Shown one piece after another: positions 1-5,357 of a DNA stretch of 5,357 bases (within the stretch, counting starts at the first letter, position 1; every line of letters begins with the position of its first letter). Origin of the DNA: Verrucomicrobiota bacterium (lineage in GTDB: Bacteria; Verrucomicrobiota; Verrucomicrobiia; Opitutales; Seribacteraceae); assembly GCA_030830145.1 (NCBI GenBank), contig JAURNO010000058.1, positions 1 through 5,357 on the forward strand, read 5' to 3'. Below the pieces are notes generated by a model that was not told where the DNA came from, did not search any database, and was given only the letters and a program-made list of their open reading frames with translations. The position numbers were made by a program, and so were the translations under genes.

Positions 1-78
1 TAACCGCTCCATTCTCTCCACTCCGAAGCTTGATCCACGGTTACGGAGCGCATAAAGGTACTCCGAGACATCTTTCAC
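1..78 (-). CDS. folC: Folylpolyglutamate synthase / dihydrofolate synthase, N-terminal fragment (cut by window edge)
   Basis: Only the first 26 codons are in the window; the gene runs off the left edge. Reading from a GTG at 78-76 gives VKDVSEYLYALRNRG followed by SSFGVERMERL. This fits the start of FolC proteins, which begin with a YL..L...G...GL.RM helix just before the ATP-binding Mur-ligase domain. The frame has a TAA stop at 87-85, and the only start-type codon before the conserved helix is this GTG, so the start is fairly well fixed although no good Shine-Dalgarno sequence precedes it. FolC adds glutamate to folates and, in many bacteria, to dihydropteroate, in the cytoplasm. accD-folC adjacency is common in bacteria (for example E. 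coli), which supports the call. The ATPase motifs lie outside the window, so the assignment rests on a short match plus context. Confidence 0.72.
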   Translation of the reverse strand, partial: MKDVSEYLYALRNRGSSFGVERMERL

Positions 79-120
79 GCTGATTTAGGGTTGGTCGCGA
101 AGAAAATACTACCCCTTGGC
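79..120 (-). other. accD-folC intergenic gap
   Basis: These 42 nt separate the accD stop from the folC GTG. I see no hairpin followed by a T-run on the minus strand, so read-through from accD into folC is likely. No clear ribosome-binding site for folC is visible in the gap. Confidence 0.5.
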
Positions 121-1077
121 TCAGTCGTTCGCTTTTCTTGAGGAGGGGGACGCTTTAGTGGAACCACGTTTGGCCTTGGCGGTTTTTTTACGAGGTGAGC
201 GCTTGACTGCGTCGACGGGCTCTTTACCCTTCAACGAGTGACCCAGGTGGCTGATTAGAGATAGTAAACGGTCACGCATTTCGTGCCGCGTGACGATTTG
301 GTCGATCAAACCATGTTCGAGCAAAAACTCGGAGGTTTGAAAACCTTCAGGTAAATCGGCATGGGTGGTTTCCTTAATCACGCGGCGACCCGCAAAACCA
401 ATCAAGGCTTTCGGTTCAGCGATGATCACGTCTCCCAAGGTGGCGTAACTAGCCATCACTCCAGCCATGGTCGGATTGGTCAGGATTGAAATATAAGGGA
501 TGCCTGCTTCCGACAAACGAGCCAAGGCGGCACTTGTTTTTGCCATTTGCATGAGACTGAGGATACCTTCGTACATACGGGCTCCCCCCGAAGCGGAAAC
601 TATGATTACGGGAATGGAAAACTCCAACCCGCGCTCGATCGCCCGGGTAATTTTCTCCCCGACGACCGACCCCATGCTTCCTCCCAGAAAACGAAAGTCC
701 ATAACCGAAAGGCTAACCCATTTTCCACCCATCTTTCCGACTCCGCAAACGACCGCATCTTCCAACCCGGTCTTTTCCTTGTTCTGTCCCAACTTGTCTT
801 TGTAAGAAGCCATACCCTTGAAATCGAGTGGGTCGGTCGAACGAAGGTTTGAATCCTGCTCAACGAAAGTCCCCTCGTCGACAAGGGAGGCAATACGATC
901 CGGAGCGGAAAGCGGAAAATGATATCCACTGTTGGGCACGACCATAAGGTTGTTTTTCAACTCCTTGGCAAAAACCATCTCGCCGGTCTCCGGACATTTC
1001 GTCCAGACCCCTTTGGGGACTCCCTCTCGGGACTTTACCGTTACATTCGAATATTTGGGTTTGCTGAACAATGCCAT
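121..1077 (-). CDS. accD: Acetyl-CoA carboxylase carboxyltransferase subunit beta
   Basis: The 318-residue protein is the beta half of the carboxyltransferase that, with AccA, moves the carboxyl group from biotin-carrier AccB to acetyl-CoA to make malonyl-CoA, the first committed step of fatty acid synthesis (cytoplasm). The crotonase-like fold is clear: [11 protein letters not shown] at 132-142, [11 protein letters not shown] at 161-171 (usually ARMQEG), [11 protein letters not shown] at 175-185, [12 protein letters not shown] at 201-212, and [15 protein letters not shown] at 220-234, which forms the oxyanion/acyl-CoA site region. The N-terminal zinc ribbon is degenerate. Of the two CxxC pairs found in E. 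coli AccD only Cys28 remains; the aligned partners are Thr31, Val47 and Ser50, with spacing unchanged. Residues about 283-318 form a Lys/Arg/Ser-rich tail beyond the catalytic domain. The start ATG gives the expected MALFSKPK opening. It lies 14 nt after the comF stop, without a recognisable Shine-Dalgarno sequence. Confidence 0.96.
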   Translation of the reverse strand: MALFSKPKYSNVTVKSREGVPKGVWTKCPETGEMVFAKELKNNLMVVPNSGYHFPLSAPDRIASLVDEGTFVEQDSNLRSTDPLDFKGMASYKDKLGQNKEKTGLEDAVVCGVGKMGGKWVSLSVMDFRFLGGSMGSVVGEKITRAIERGLEFSIPVIIVSASGGARMYEGILSLMQMAKTSAALARLSEAGIPYISILTNPTMAGVMASYATLGDVIIAEPKALIGFAGRRVIKETTHADLPEGFQTSEFLLEHGLIDQIVTRHEMRDRLLSLISHLGHSLKGKEPVDAVKRSPRKKTAKAKRGSTKASPSSRKAND

Positions 1078-1080
1078 GTT

Positions 1081-1090
1081 TAAATATTTA
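1081..1090. repeat. AT-only 10-bp perfect palindrome before accD
   Basis: TAAATATTTA is its own reverse complement and fills most of the 14-nt gap between the comF stop and the accD start. The whole gap is A/T except for one base next to the start codon. It may simply keep the accD start free of RNA structure, since no Shine-Dalgarno sequence is visible there. A role as a binding site or as an internal -10 region is possible but not shown. Confidence 0.45.
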
Positions 1091-1091
1091 T

Positions 1092-1838
1092 TTATCCGTG
1101 CCCCAAGGCCAAGACATTCACTTTGTCTATGCCACTTTCTAAGAGAACTTGGGCACAGGAGTCAAGAGTTGCTCCGGTCGTGAAGACGTCATCGATGAGA
1201 ACCACAGGAGTTTCCCCATTAAAACTAGTTCCCGGTTTAAGGGCAAAGGCATTTTTCACGTTAGCTTTTCTTGCCCAACGGTCCAATCGAGTTTGGGTTG
1301 GCGTATCCCTGTTGCGCTCCAACATCTCCACCACCTCCGTCCCAGCCCCTATTTCTTTTCTCAAGGCGTGAGCAATCCACAAGCTTTGATTAAAGCCTCT
1401 TGAGCGCATTCTCTTTCGATGCAGAGGCACGGGAACCAAAACCGAGCCTTGGAGAAACTCACGAACACCGGGTGTTCGGTCAAGCCAATGAGCCATGTCT
1501 CCAAGAACTCCACGCACACCGTGGTATTTTATTTCGTGAATTAATTTCTTGGCCGTTTGATCCAAGACGAAAAGGCAACGACCTGAATGGAAGCACGGAT
1601 CACTCTCCCGGCAACCGGCGCAGGTAAGTCCTTCGAAACCAAAACCCGACATCGGAAGCCCGCAACGCTTACACCCGTTTGGTTGAACCCAGGCAACTTT
1701 ATCCAAACATGCCTCGCATACGTAGGTATTTGGATCCTGATAGGGAGGGCCCTCGCAAACCGGGCAGTTTCCCGGAAACAAAAAATCACCCATCACATTG
1801 AGCAATCTCCTGAGCCTGACTTTGGGCAAAGAAATCAT
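1092..1838 (-). CDS. comF: ComF family protein (phosphoribosyltransferase fold, N-terminal zinc fingers)
   Basis: The 248-residue protein has the ComF/GntX layout. Four CxxC pairs in the N-terminal third (Cys25/28, 41/44, 56/59, 73/76) can bind two zinc ions. A phosphoribosyltransferase domain follows, with the family motif [15 protein letters not shown] at 138-152 and the PRPP-binding loop [15 protein letters not shown] at 212-226. In competent bacteria ComF is a cytoplasmic protein needed to bring imported single-stranded DNA into the cell for recombination; elsewhere (E. coli GntX) its role is unclear and no PRPP reaction is established. The PRPP loop has both acidic residues and the TTGAT turn, so the nucleotide pocket looks intact. 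The start overlaps the truA stop as ATGA, with AGGAG 12 nt upstream. The usual family length is about 220-250, so it looks complete. No other competence gene is in the window, so a DNA-uptake role here is inference. Confidence 0.92.
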   Translation of the reverse strand: MISLPKVRLRRLLNVMGDFLFPGNCPVCEGPPYQDPNTYVCEACLDKVAWVQPNGCKRCGLPMSGFGFEGLTCAGCRESDPCFHSGRCLFVLDQTAKKLIHEIKYHGVRGVLGDMAHWLDRTPGVREFLQGSVLVPVPLHRKRMRSRGFNQSLWIAHALRKEIGAGTEVVEMLERNRDTPTQTRLDRWARKANVKNAFALKPGTSFNGETPVVLIDDVFTTGATLDSCAQVLLESGIDKVNVLALGHG

Positions 1839-2596
1839 TTTGCAACGGGACTCCTGTAAAAGACCTTGTCGAGGCAGAGACCTTTGGCAGGGGCGCTTAC
1901 GACTCGTTCGGTTCTCTTTTTCGCCTCAAGCATTTCCTTTATCTCAAAAGGCTCGATTTTCCCCGTCCCCACGTCAAGCAAAGCTCCGGCAATACTCCTG
2001 ACCATCTTGTAAAGAAAGCCTCCGCCCCAAACCACAATATCGACCGATCGGGCACGGTTGAGAATTCTGATATCCCATACCGTACGGACTGAACTTTCGT
2101 CTTTTTCATTCCCACGGGAAGCGGCAAAAGAAGAAAAATCATGCGTACCGATCAGGTCAACCGAGGCTGCCTTCATTTTTTCAAAATCGAGCTTTCGGTT
2201 CTTCAAAGACAGGACAAATCGATCCTCTTGCGGCATGGCCCAACCAAAAACACAACGGTATCGGTAGATCTTTCCCTTGGCCGAAATCTGAGCATGAAAA
2301 TTTGGCCGAACAACTGAAAGAGAACGAGGGCTGATTCCTACCGGAAGATGAGACCTCAGAGCCTGCAACATTTTTTCCGGACCGTGCTTCCAGTCCGCAT
2401 CGAAATGAAAGACTTGTCCTTTCGCATGAACCCCCGCATCCGTACGGCCAGCTCCAATCGTCCGAATCGAATGCTGGAAAATTTTTTCCAACCCCATCTC
2501 GATCTTGTCTTGAACGGCATCACCGGAGGGTTGCTTTTGCCAACCGGAAAAATCAGTTCCGTCATAGGCGCAAATGCATCGCCACCTGGTCGTCAT
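1835..2596 (-). CDS. truA: tRNA pseudouridine(38-40) synthase TruA
   Basis: The 253-residue enzyme converts uridines at positions 38, 39 and 40 in the tRNA anticodon stem-loop to pseudouridine. The catalytic aspartate is Asp53 in GAGRTDAGVHA (48-58). Other family motifs are YDGTDFSGWQ at 11-20, NFHAQISAKGKIYRYR at 99-114, THDFSSFAA at 151-159, GGGFLYKMVRSIAG at 191-204 and APAKGLCLDKVFY at 235-247. The length matches bacterial TruA (about 245-270). One deviation is FHAQ at 100-103, where most members have FHAR; the catalytic motif itself is intact. The start codon overlaps the ruvX stop as ATGA, with a strong GGAGG 12 nt upstream. The end overlaps the comF start the same way, placing truA in the middle of a translationally coupled trio. 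Confidence 0.96.
   Translation of the reverse strand: MTTRWRCICAYDGTDFSGWQKQPSGDAVQDKIEMGLEKIFQHSIRTIGAGRTDAGVHAKGQVFHFDADWKHGPEKMLQALRSHLPVGISPRSLSVVRPNFHAQISAKGKIYRYRCVFGWAMPQEDRFVLSLKNRKLDFEKMKAASVDLIGTHDFSSFAASRGNEKDESSVRTVWDIRILNRARSVDIVVWGGGFLYKMVRSIAGALLDVGTGKIEPFEIKEMLEAKKRTERVVSAPAKGLCLDKVFYRSPVAK
1851..1855 (-). promoter_or_regulatory. Ribosome-binding site for comF, inside truA
   Basis: AGGAG on the minus strand ends 12 nt before the comF ATG (1838). It lies within the last codons of truA, and the two reading frames overlap by ATGA, so comF is probably translated by coupling to truA. The spacer is longer than the usual 5-9 nt. Confidence 0.55.
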
Positions 2597-3003
2597 TCGA
2601 TTTCTTTTCCTCCATCCAAGAAATCCTTGAGGATAAGACTGGCTGCAGTGGCATCGATTTTTCCATCCTTTGATTTGCCTTTTTTTCCGAGGGACTCCTC
2701 TGCGGCCAAACTCGTCAACCTTTCGTCCACTTTGCTTACGGGAAGGTCAAACTCGTCCACCAACCGGCTCACGAATCGATCTACTTCGTTGGCCCTTTTC
2801 CCAACGGAACCATCCATATGAAGAGGATAACCCACCACAAAATGGGAAACCCGGCGAGCCTCCACAATGTGACGCAGTTTATCCCAACAAGACTCAGAAT
2901 CCACTCCGGGGATCGTCGTCAAGGGCAACGCAATGCCCAACTCATCCGCCCAAGCCAACCCCATCCGCTTGGTACCGTAATCAATGCCAAGATAAACCGG
3001 CAT
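2593..3003 (-). CDS. ruvX: RuvX/YqgF family RNase H-fold nuclease (pre-16S rRNA processing / putative Holliday junction resolvase)
   Basis: The 136-residue protein fits the single-domain YqgF family (about 135-150 residues). Motifs are YLGIDYGTKRMGLAWA at 4-19 with catalytic Asp8, VVGYPLHMDGS at 56-66, VDERLTS at 92-98 with Glu94, and KIDATAASLIL at 115-125 with Asp117. Asp8, Glu94 and Asp117 form the expected acidic metal-binding set of the RNase H-like fold. The family was first predicted to be a Holliday junction resolvase; in E. coli YqgF acts in 5' maturation of 16S rRNA. Sequence alone cannot separate these roles. The gene starts 9 nt after the manC stop, and its Shine-Dalgarno GAGG shares bases with that stop codon. 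Its end overlaps the truA start as ATGA. Confidence 0.94.
   Translation of the reverse strand: MPVYLGIDYGTKRMGLAWADELGIALPLTTIPGVDSESCWDKLRHIVEARRVSHFVVGYPLHMDGSVGKRANEVDRFVSRLVDEFDLPVSKVDERLTSLAAEESLGKKGKSKDGKIDATAASLILKDFLDGGKEIE
2609..2613 (-). promoter_or_regulatory. Ribosome-binding site for truA, inside ruvX
   Basis: GGAGG on the minus strand ends 12 nt before the truA ATG (2596). It is encoded within the last codons of ruvX (the Asp-Gly-Gly-Lys tail region). The consensus is strong and the spacer unusually long, as for comF and manC in this operon. Confidence 0.6.
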
Positions 3004-3010
3004 ATCAGAG

Positions 3011-3014
3011 CCTC
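3011..3014 (-). promoter_or_regulatory. Ribosome-binding site for ruvX overlapping the manC stop codon
   Basis: On the minus strand the manC TGA runs straight into GAGG (shared bases GA), 7 nt before the ruvX ATG. Ribosomes ending manC would stop on the site, which favours re-initiation at ruvX. Confidence 0.6.
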
Positions 3015-4095
3015 AGCCCAGTTCCGGATGCAGGTCGCACGCTCGACGGGCCAACTCCTTGACCTGCTGAGCGCAATCCTTGTGGCAAATCAAAGTCGCG
3101 TCTCCCGACTGAACGACGATCAAATCCTTTACTCCGAGCAGAGAAATACAGTGACCGTCTTCCGAGAAAGTAAGGTTATCGGAAGAATCAATGGCCAGGC
3201 CAGCTCCCTTGAACACGTTTCCGTTTTCATCCTTCGGGTAGTGCCGACCGATCGCGGGCCATTCCCCAACGTCGTCCCAATCAAACCCGGATTCGACCAT
3301 TACCACTTCATCCGCTTTTTCCATCACTGCGAAATCGATCGATATCTTTTCCAAGGATGGATAGATTTTGGCCATTGCCTGCTCCAAATCCCCCGAATCC
3401 CCCCACCCTGTCTTCAGCTTGCTCAAACCCAGAGACAATTTAGGGGCCAAACGGTTAATTTCTGCCAAAATCACACTTGGGCGCCAAACAAACATGCCCG
3501 CGTTCCAAAAGTAAGACCCATCCTCGAGGTAGACCTGGGCAGTCTTAAGATCAGGTTTCTCGACAAATCGATTTACTTGACTCAAAGGTGCTGAGACTGG
3601 CAAGTCCAATGGCTTCCCTTTTTCAAGATAACCGTACCCCGTTGATGGAAAGGTGGGCTTGATCCCCACGGTTACGAGAACTTCTTCGGCTTCCGCAACT
3701 TCAAAGGCCGACTGAAGCGTGGCCCGAAAGCCCTCGCCGTTTTCGATCACGTGATCCGCAGGCAACAAGGCGAAAGCGGAATCATCACCTTCTTTCTCCA
3801 CCAACAATGCCGCCAATCCGACTGCAGCTGCCGTATCTCGTCCTTCGGGTTCCCCGATAACCCTCTCAGGAAGCAAGCTTGGGCAAGTTTCCAAAACCGC
3901 CTTTCGTTGCTCCAAATTGGTTATGACAAAAACTCTTTCGGGTGGAACAAGGCCCTCCAAACGCTCGATGGTTTGGGAAAGCATGGCCGTGTTGCCGACA
4001 ATGGGAAGAAGATGCTTGGGACGCTTGAGACGGCTTTGAGGCCAAAAGCGCTCTCCCTTGCCCCCCGCCATAATAACTACGTAACGATTTTTCAT
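3013..4095 (-). CDS. manC: Mannose-1-phosphate guanylyltransferase (GDP-mannose pyrophosphorylase)
   Basis: The 360-residue enzyme joins mannose-1-phosphate and GTP to give GDP-mannose, the donor for mannose and the precursor of GDP-fucose and related sugars in surface glycans (cytoplasm). The nucleotidyltransferase signature GGKGERFWPQSRLKRPKHLL spans 11-30. Then come EPEGRDTAAAVGLAA at 82-96 (often RNTAPA in the family), LPADHVI at 111-117, STGYGYLE at 151-158, FVEKPD at 177-182, FWNAGMFVWRP at 196-206, SIDFAVMEKAD at 252-262 and DWDDVGEW at 272-279. Residues about 295-350 resemble the short beta-helix tail (VKDLIVVQSGDATLI). It lacks the C-terminal phosphomannose isomerase domain of the roughly 470-residue bifunctional enzymes, so it should be monofunctional. 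The start fits the family and is preceded by GGAG 12 nt upstream. It is the first gene of the leftward run, facing the aspS spacer. Other sugar-1-phosphate substrates cannot be excluded. Confidence 0.92.
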   Translation of the reverse strand: MKNRYVVIMAGGKGERFWPQSRLKRPKHLLPIVGNTAMLSQTIERLEGLVPPERVFVITNLEQRKAVLETCPSLLPERVIGEPEGRDTAAAVGLAALLVEKEGDDSAFALLPADHVIENGEGFRATLQSAFEVAEAEEVLVTVGIKPTFPSTGYGYLEKGKPLDLPVSAPLSQVNRFVEKPDLKTAQVYLEDGSYFWNAGMFVWRPSVILAEINRLAPKLSLGLSKLKTGWGDSGDLEQAMAKIYPSLEKISIDFAVMEKADEVVMVESGFDWDDVGEWPAIGRHYPKDENGNVFKGAGLAIDSSDNLTFSEDGHCISLLGVKDLIVVQSGDATLICHKDCAQQVKELARRACDLHPELG

Positions 4096-4107
4096 TTTGT
4101 AATTCTA

Positions 4108-4111
4108 CTCC
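4108..4111 (-). promoter_or_regulatory. Probable ribosome-binding site for manC
   Basis: GGAG on the minus strand ends 12 nt before the manC ATG (4095). The spacer is AT-rich. It is the best match near this start and supports it over an ATG at 4120-4118, which opens an unrelated frame. Confidence 0.5.
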
Positions 4112-4134
4112 ATGTCGCATGAAGGAATGATGGC

Positions 4135-4170
4135 GAGTATAAAAATTCGAAAGGCACGAATGGGATACTC
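4135..4170. repeat. Nested inverted repeat in the manC-aspS divergent spacer
   Basis: The outer arms GAGTAT (4135-4140) and ATACTC (4165-4170) are perfect reverse complements. Inside them ATTCG (4145-4149) and CGAAT (4157-4161) are also perfect reverse complements, around a 7-nt centre. The arms are separated by 4 and 3 unpaired bases, so the 36-bp element is almost symmetric. It covers the -10-like box of manC and lies upstream of the candidate aspS promoter, which suits a shared operator, but no regulator is identified. Confidence 0.4.
4136..4141 (-). promoter_or_regulatory. -10-like box, candidate promoter of the manC operon
   Basis: TATACT on the minus strand matches five of six bases of the sigma70 -10 consensus and follows a T-run. 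It would start transcription near 4129, about 34 nt before the manC ATG. No convincing -35 hexamer lies 16-18 nt upstream, so the promoter may need an activator, or the box may be chance. It lies inside the inverted repeat at 4135-4170. Confidence 0.3.
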
Positions 4171-4175
4171 ATCCC
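4162..4175. repeat. Short hairpin GGGAT-ACTC-ATCCC
   Basis: This is a perfect 5-bp stem with a 4-nt loop. It shares bases with the right arm of the 4135-4170 inverted repeat, so the two structures cannot form at once. It ends 2 nt before the candidate aspS -35 hexamer. Confidence 0.35.
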
Positions 4176-4177
4176 GC

Positions 4178-4206
4178 TTGCCTTCGTCGATTCAATCACC
4201 TATGGT
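4178..4206 (+). promoter_or_regulatory. Candidate sigma70-type promoter for aspS
   Basis: TTGCCT (4178-4183) and TATGGT (4201-4206) each match four of six consensus bases and are exactly 17 bp apart. Transcription would begin near 4213, giving a leader of only about 15 nt made mostly of T and A. Position and spacing are good; the hexamers are only moderate. Confidence 0.38.
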
Positions 4207-4227
4207 AGGCCCTTTTTTTATTAAGGT

Positions 4228-5357
4228 ATGAAACGAAGCCATCACTGCAATCAACTTCGAACGGAAAACGCTGGATCCCCTGCAACCTTAGTCGGTTGGA
4301 TCGATTCTTTACGGGACCACGGAGGAGTCTTCTTTCTCGACCTACGGGACCGCGAGGGCAAAACTCAAGTCGTGCTCGATCCCGAAAACCAAACCTTGGC
4401 CGAGCTCTTTTCGGAGCTCAAACCCGAAAGCGTGATCGAAGTATCCGGCGAAGTCCGAAACCGTGAGGAAAGCACTGCGAACCCCAACCTTGATACCGGT
4501 GACATCGAGTTATTCGCCCAAACGATTATCGTACACAACCGATCCCAGACGCCACCATTTCCATTGGACGATTCTGCGGACAAAGTAGGCGAGGACCTCA
4601 GGTTAACCTATCGCTACTTGGACTTACGAAGGGCCTCCAACCTGCAAGCCTTGAAGCTCAGGCACCAAGCGTCCATGGCAATCCGAACCTTTTTCGACGA
4701 CCAGGGATTCCTGGAAATCGAAACACCGATCCTCTTCAAAAGCACACCCGAAGGGGCAAGAGAATTTCTTGCTCCCAGCAGGTTGAATCCCGGTAAATTT
4801 TACGCTCTCCCCCAATCACCCCAACAGTACAAGCAAATGCTTATGGTCGCGGGTGTGGAACGGTATTATCAACTTGCCCGATGCTTTCGGGATGAAGACC
4901 TGCGAGCGGACCGACAACCCGAGTTCACCCAAGTCGATTTGGAAATGTCCTTTATCGACAGGGAGGATATGTATGCCTTGATCGAGGGGTTGTTGAAAGA
5001 GGTTTGGCAAAAGACTTTGGGAGAGGAAATCCAAACTCCATTTTTGCGCATGCCCTTCGAGGAAGCAATGAACCGTTTCGGGAGCGACAAACCGGATATG
5101 CGCTTTGACCTTGAAATCGTCGACTTTTCGGAAGACTTCCGCAATTCCGACTTCAAGGTATTCGCGGGGGCCGTTTCGTCGGGCGGAGCAGTCAAAGCTT
5201 TCAACGCAAAAGGACTTGCCGACATCACGCAAGGCGAACTCAAGCACCTCGAGGAAACCGCTAAATCTCTCGGAGCCAAAGGCCTCGCTTTCATCAAGTC
5301 CGAAAAGGGGGAATGGAAATCGCCCATTCTTAAGTTTCTCTCCGATTCCGAACAGGA
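4228..5357 (+). CDS. aspS: Aspartyl-tRNA synthetase, N-terminal 376 codons (cut by window edge); probably non-discriminating
   Basis: AspRS charges tRNA with aspartate in the cytoplasm. The N-terminal OB-fold anticodon-binding domain covers about 1-105 (LVGWIDSLRDHGG, FFLDLRDREG at 35-44). The class II catalytic domain follows: TYRYLDLRR at 127-135, motif 1 around FLEIETPIL at 161-169, STPEGAREF at 172-180, the aspartate-binding QSPQQYKQ at 197-204 and motif 2 FRDEDLRADRQPEFTQVD at 220-237. GSDKPDMRF at 285-293 leads into the bacterial insertion (GAD) domain, ending in KGLAFIK and SPILKFL near the edge. Motif 3 and the C-terminus are outside. His31 sits where discriminating enzymes such as E. 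coli have Leu30 and where the non-discriminating Pseudomonas enzyme has His, suggesting it also makes Asp-tRNA-Asn. An in-frame TAA at 4222-4224 makes this ATG the earliest start. AAGG is only 1 nt away, so the Shine-Dalgarno site is poor. Confidence 0.96.
   Translation, partial: MKRSHHCNQLRTENAGSPATLVGWIDSLRDHGGVFFLDLRDREGKTQVVLDPENQTLAELFSELKPESVIEVSGEVRNREESTANPNLDTGDIELFAQTIIVHNRSQTPPFPLDDSADKVGEDLRLTYRYLDLRRASNLQALKLRHQASMAIRTFFDDQGFLEIETPILFKSTPEGAREFLAPSRLNPGKFYALPQSPQQYKQMLMVAGVERYYQLARCFRDEDLRADRQPEFTQVDLEMSFIDREDMYALIEGLLKEVWQKTLGEEIQTPFLRMPFEEAMNRFGSDKPDMRFDLEIVDFSEDFRNSDFKVFAGAVSSGGAVKAFNAKGLADITQGELKHLEETAKSLGAKGLAFIKSEKGEWKSPILKFLSDSEQ

Noticed and set aside
35..45. 11-bp sequence CCACGGTTACG repeated at 3666-3676
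   Set aside because: Both copies lie inside coding sequence (folC and manC) and no flanking similarity was noticed, so this is likely chance.
1092..1140. Possible internal promoter for accD in the comF 3' end
   Set aside because: TTGGGG could act as a -35, but the -10 position 17 bp later matches only three bases and would place the transcription start at the accD start codon.
2348..2821. 157-codon open frame on the plus strand
   Set aside because: It is antisense to truA and ruvX, and its Ser/Arg/Pro-rich translation looks like a shadow of those genes.
2818..3594. 258-codon open frame on the plus strand
   Set aside because: It is wholly antisense to ruvX and manC, both of which have clear family motifs. 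The translation has no recognisable domain and no good ribosome-binding site.
4199..4219. CCTA-TGG-TAGG stem followed by a T-run, resembling a terminator
   Set aside because: The stem is only 4 bp with a 3-nt loop and sits directly before the aspS start, where no upstream plus-strand gene needs ending. The T-run fits an A/U-rich leader better.
4816..5327. Two overlapping minus-strand open frames (143 and 152 codons)
   Set aside because: Both lie opposite aspS, which is unambiguous through motif 2 and the insertion domain. They have no family features.

Overview
The window is a compact stretch of bacterial housekeeping genes. The closest match I can recall for its protein sequences is the Verrucomicrobiota, probably class Opitutia (Puniceicoccales-like). 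The main reason is AccD, whose N-terminus ([10 protein letters not shown]) and cysteine-poor 'ribbon' region with the phrase [10 protein letters not shown] resemble AccD of that group. This is recognition from memory, not a search result. Codon use and base composition look even across the window, and I see no mobile element, CRISPR array, tRNA or rRNA.

Leftward block (positions 4095 down to 1, minus strand). Six genes follow one another in transcription order: manC (mannose-1-phosphate guanylyltransferase), ruvX/yqgF (RNase H-fold nuclease), truA (tRNA pseudouridine synthase A), a comF-family phosphoribosyltransferase-fold gene, accD (acetyl-CoA carboxylase beta subunit) and the first 26 codons of folC (folylpolyglutamate synthase), which is cut by the window edge. 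The gaps are 9 nt, -4 nt (ATGA), -4 nt (ATGA), 14 nt and 42 nt, with no terminator hairpin between any pair. The block reads as one operon mixing nucleotide-sugar synthesis, rRNA/DNA processing, tRNA modification, DNA-uptake-type protein, fatty acid synthesis and folate metabolism.

Divergent spacer (4096-4227). This 132-bp region separates manC from aspS. It holds a plausible sigma70-type promoter for aspS, a -10-like box for the manC operon, and a nested inverted repeat (4135-4170) overlapping that box, with a second, mutually exclusive hairpin (4162-4175) next to it.

Rightward block (4228 to the window end, plus strand). This is aspS, aspartyl-tRNA synthetase, with 376 codons present. It is cut before class II motif 3. 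It carries His31 in the anticodon-binding domain, as in non-discriminating bacterial AspRS enzymes that also charge tRNA-Asn.

I see no previously undescribed system here. The points most worth a second look are the loss of three of the four zinc-ribbon cysteines in AccD together with a lysine/arginine-rich C-terminal tail, the AspRS specificity residue, and the symmetric elements in the divergent spacer.
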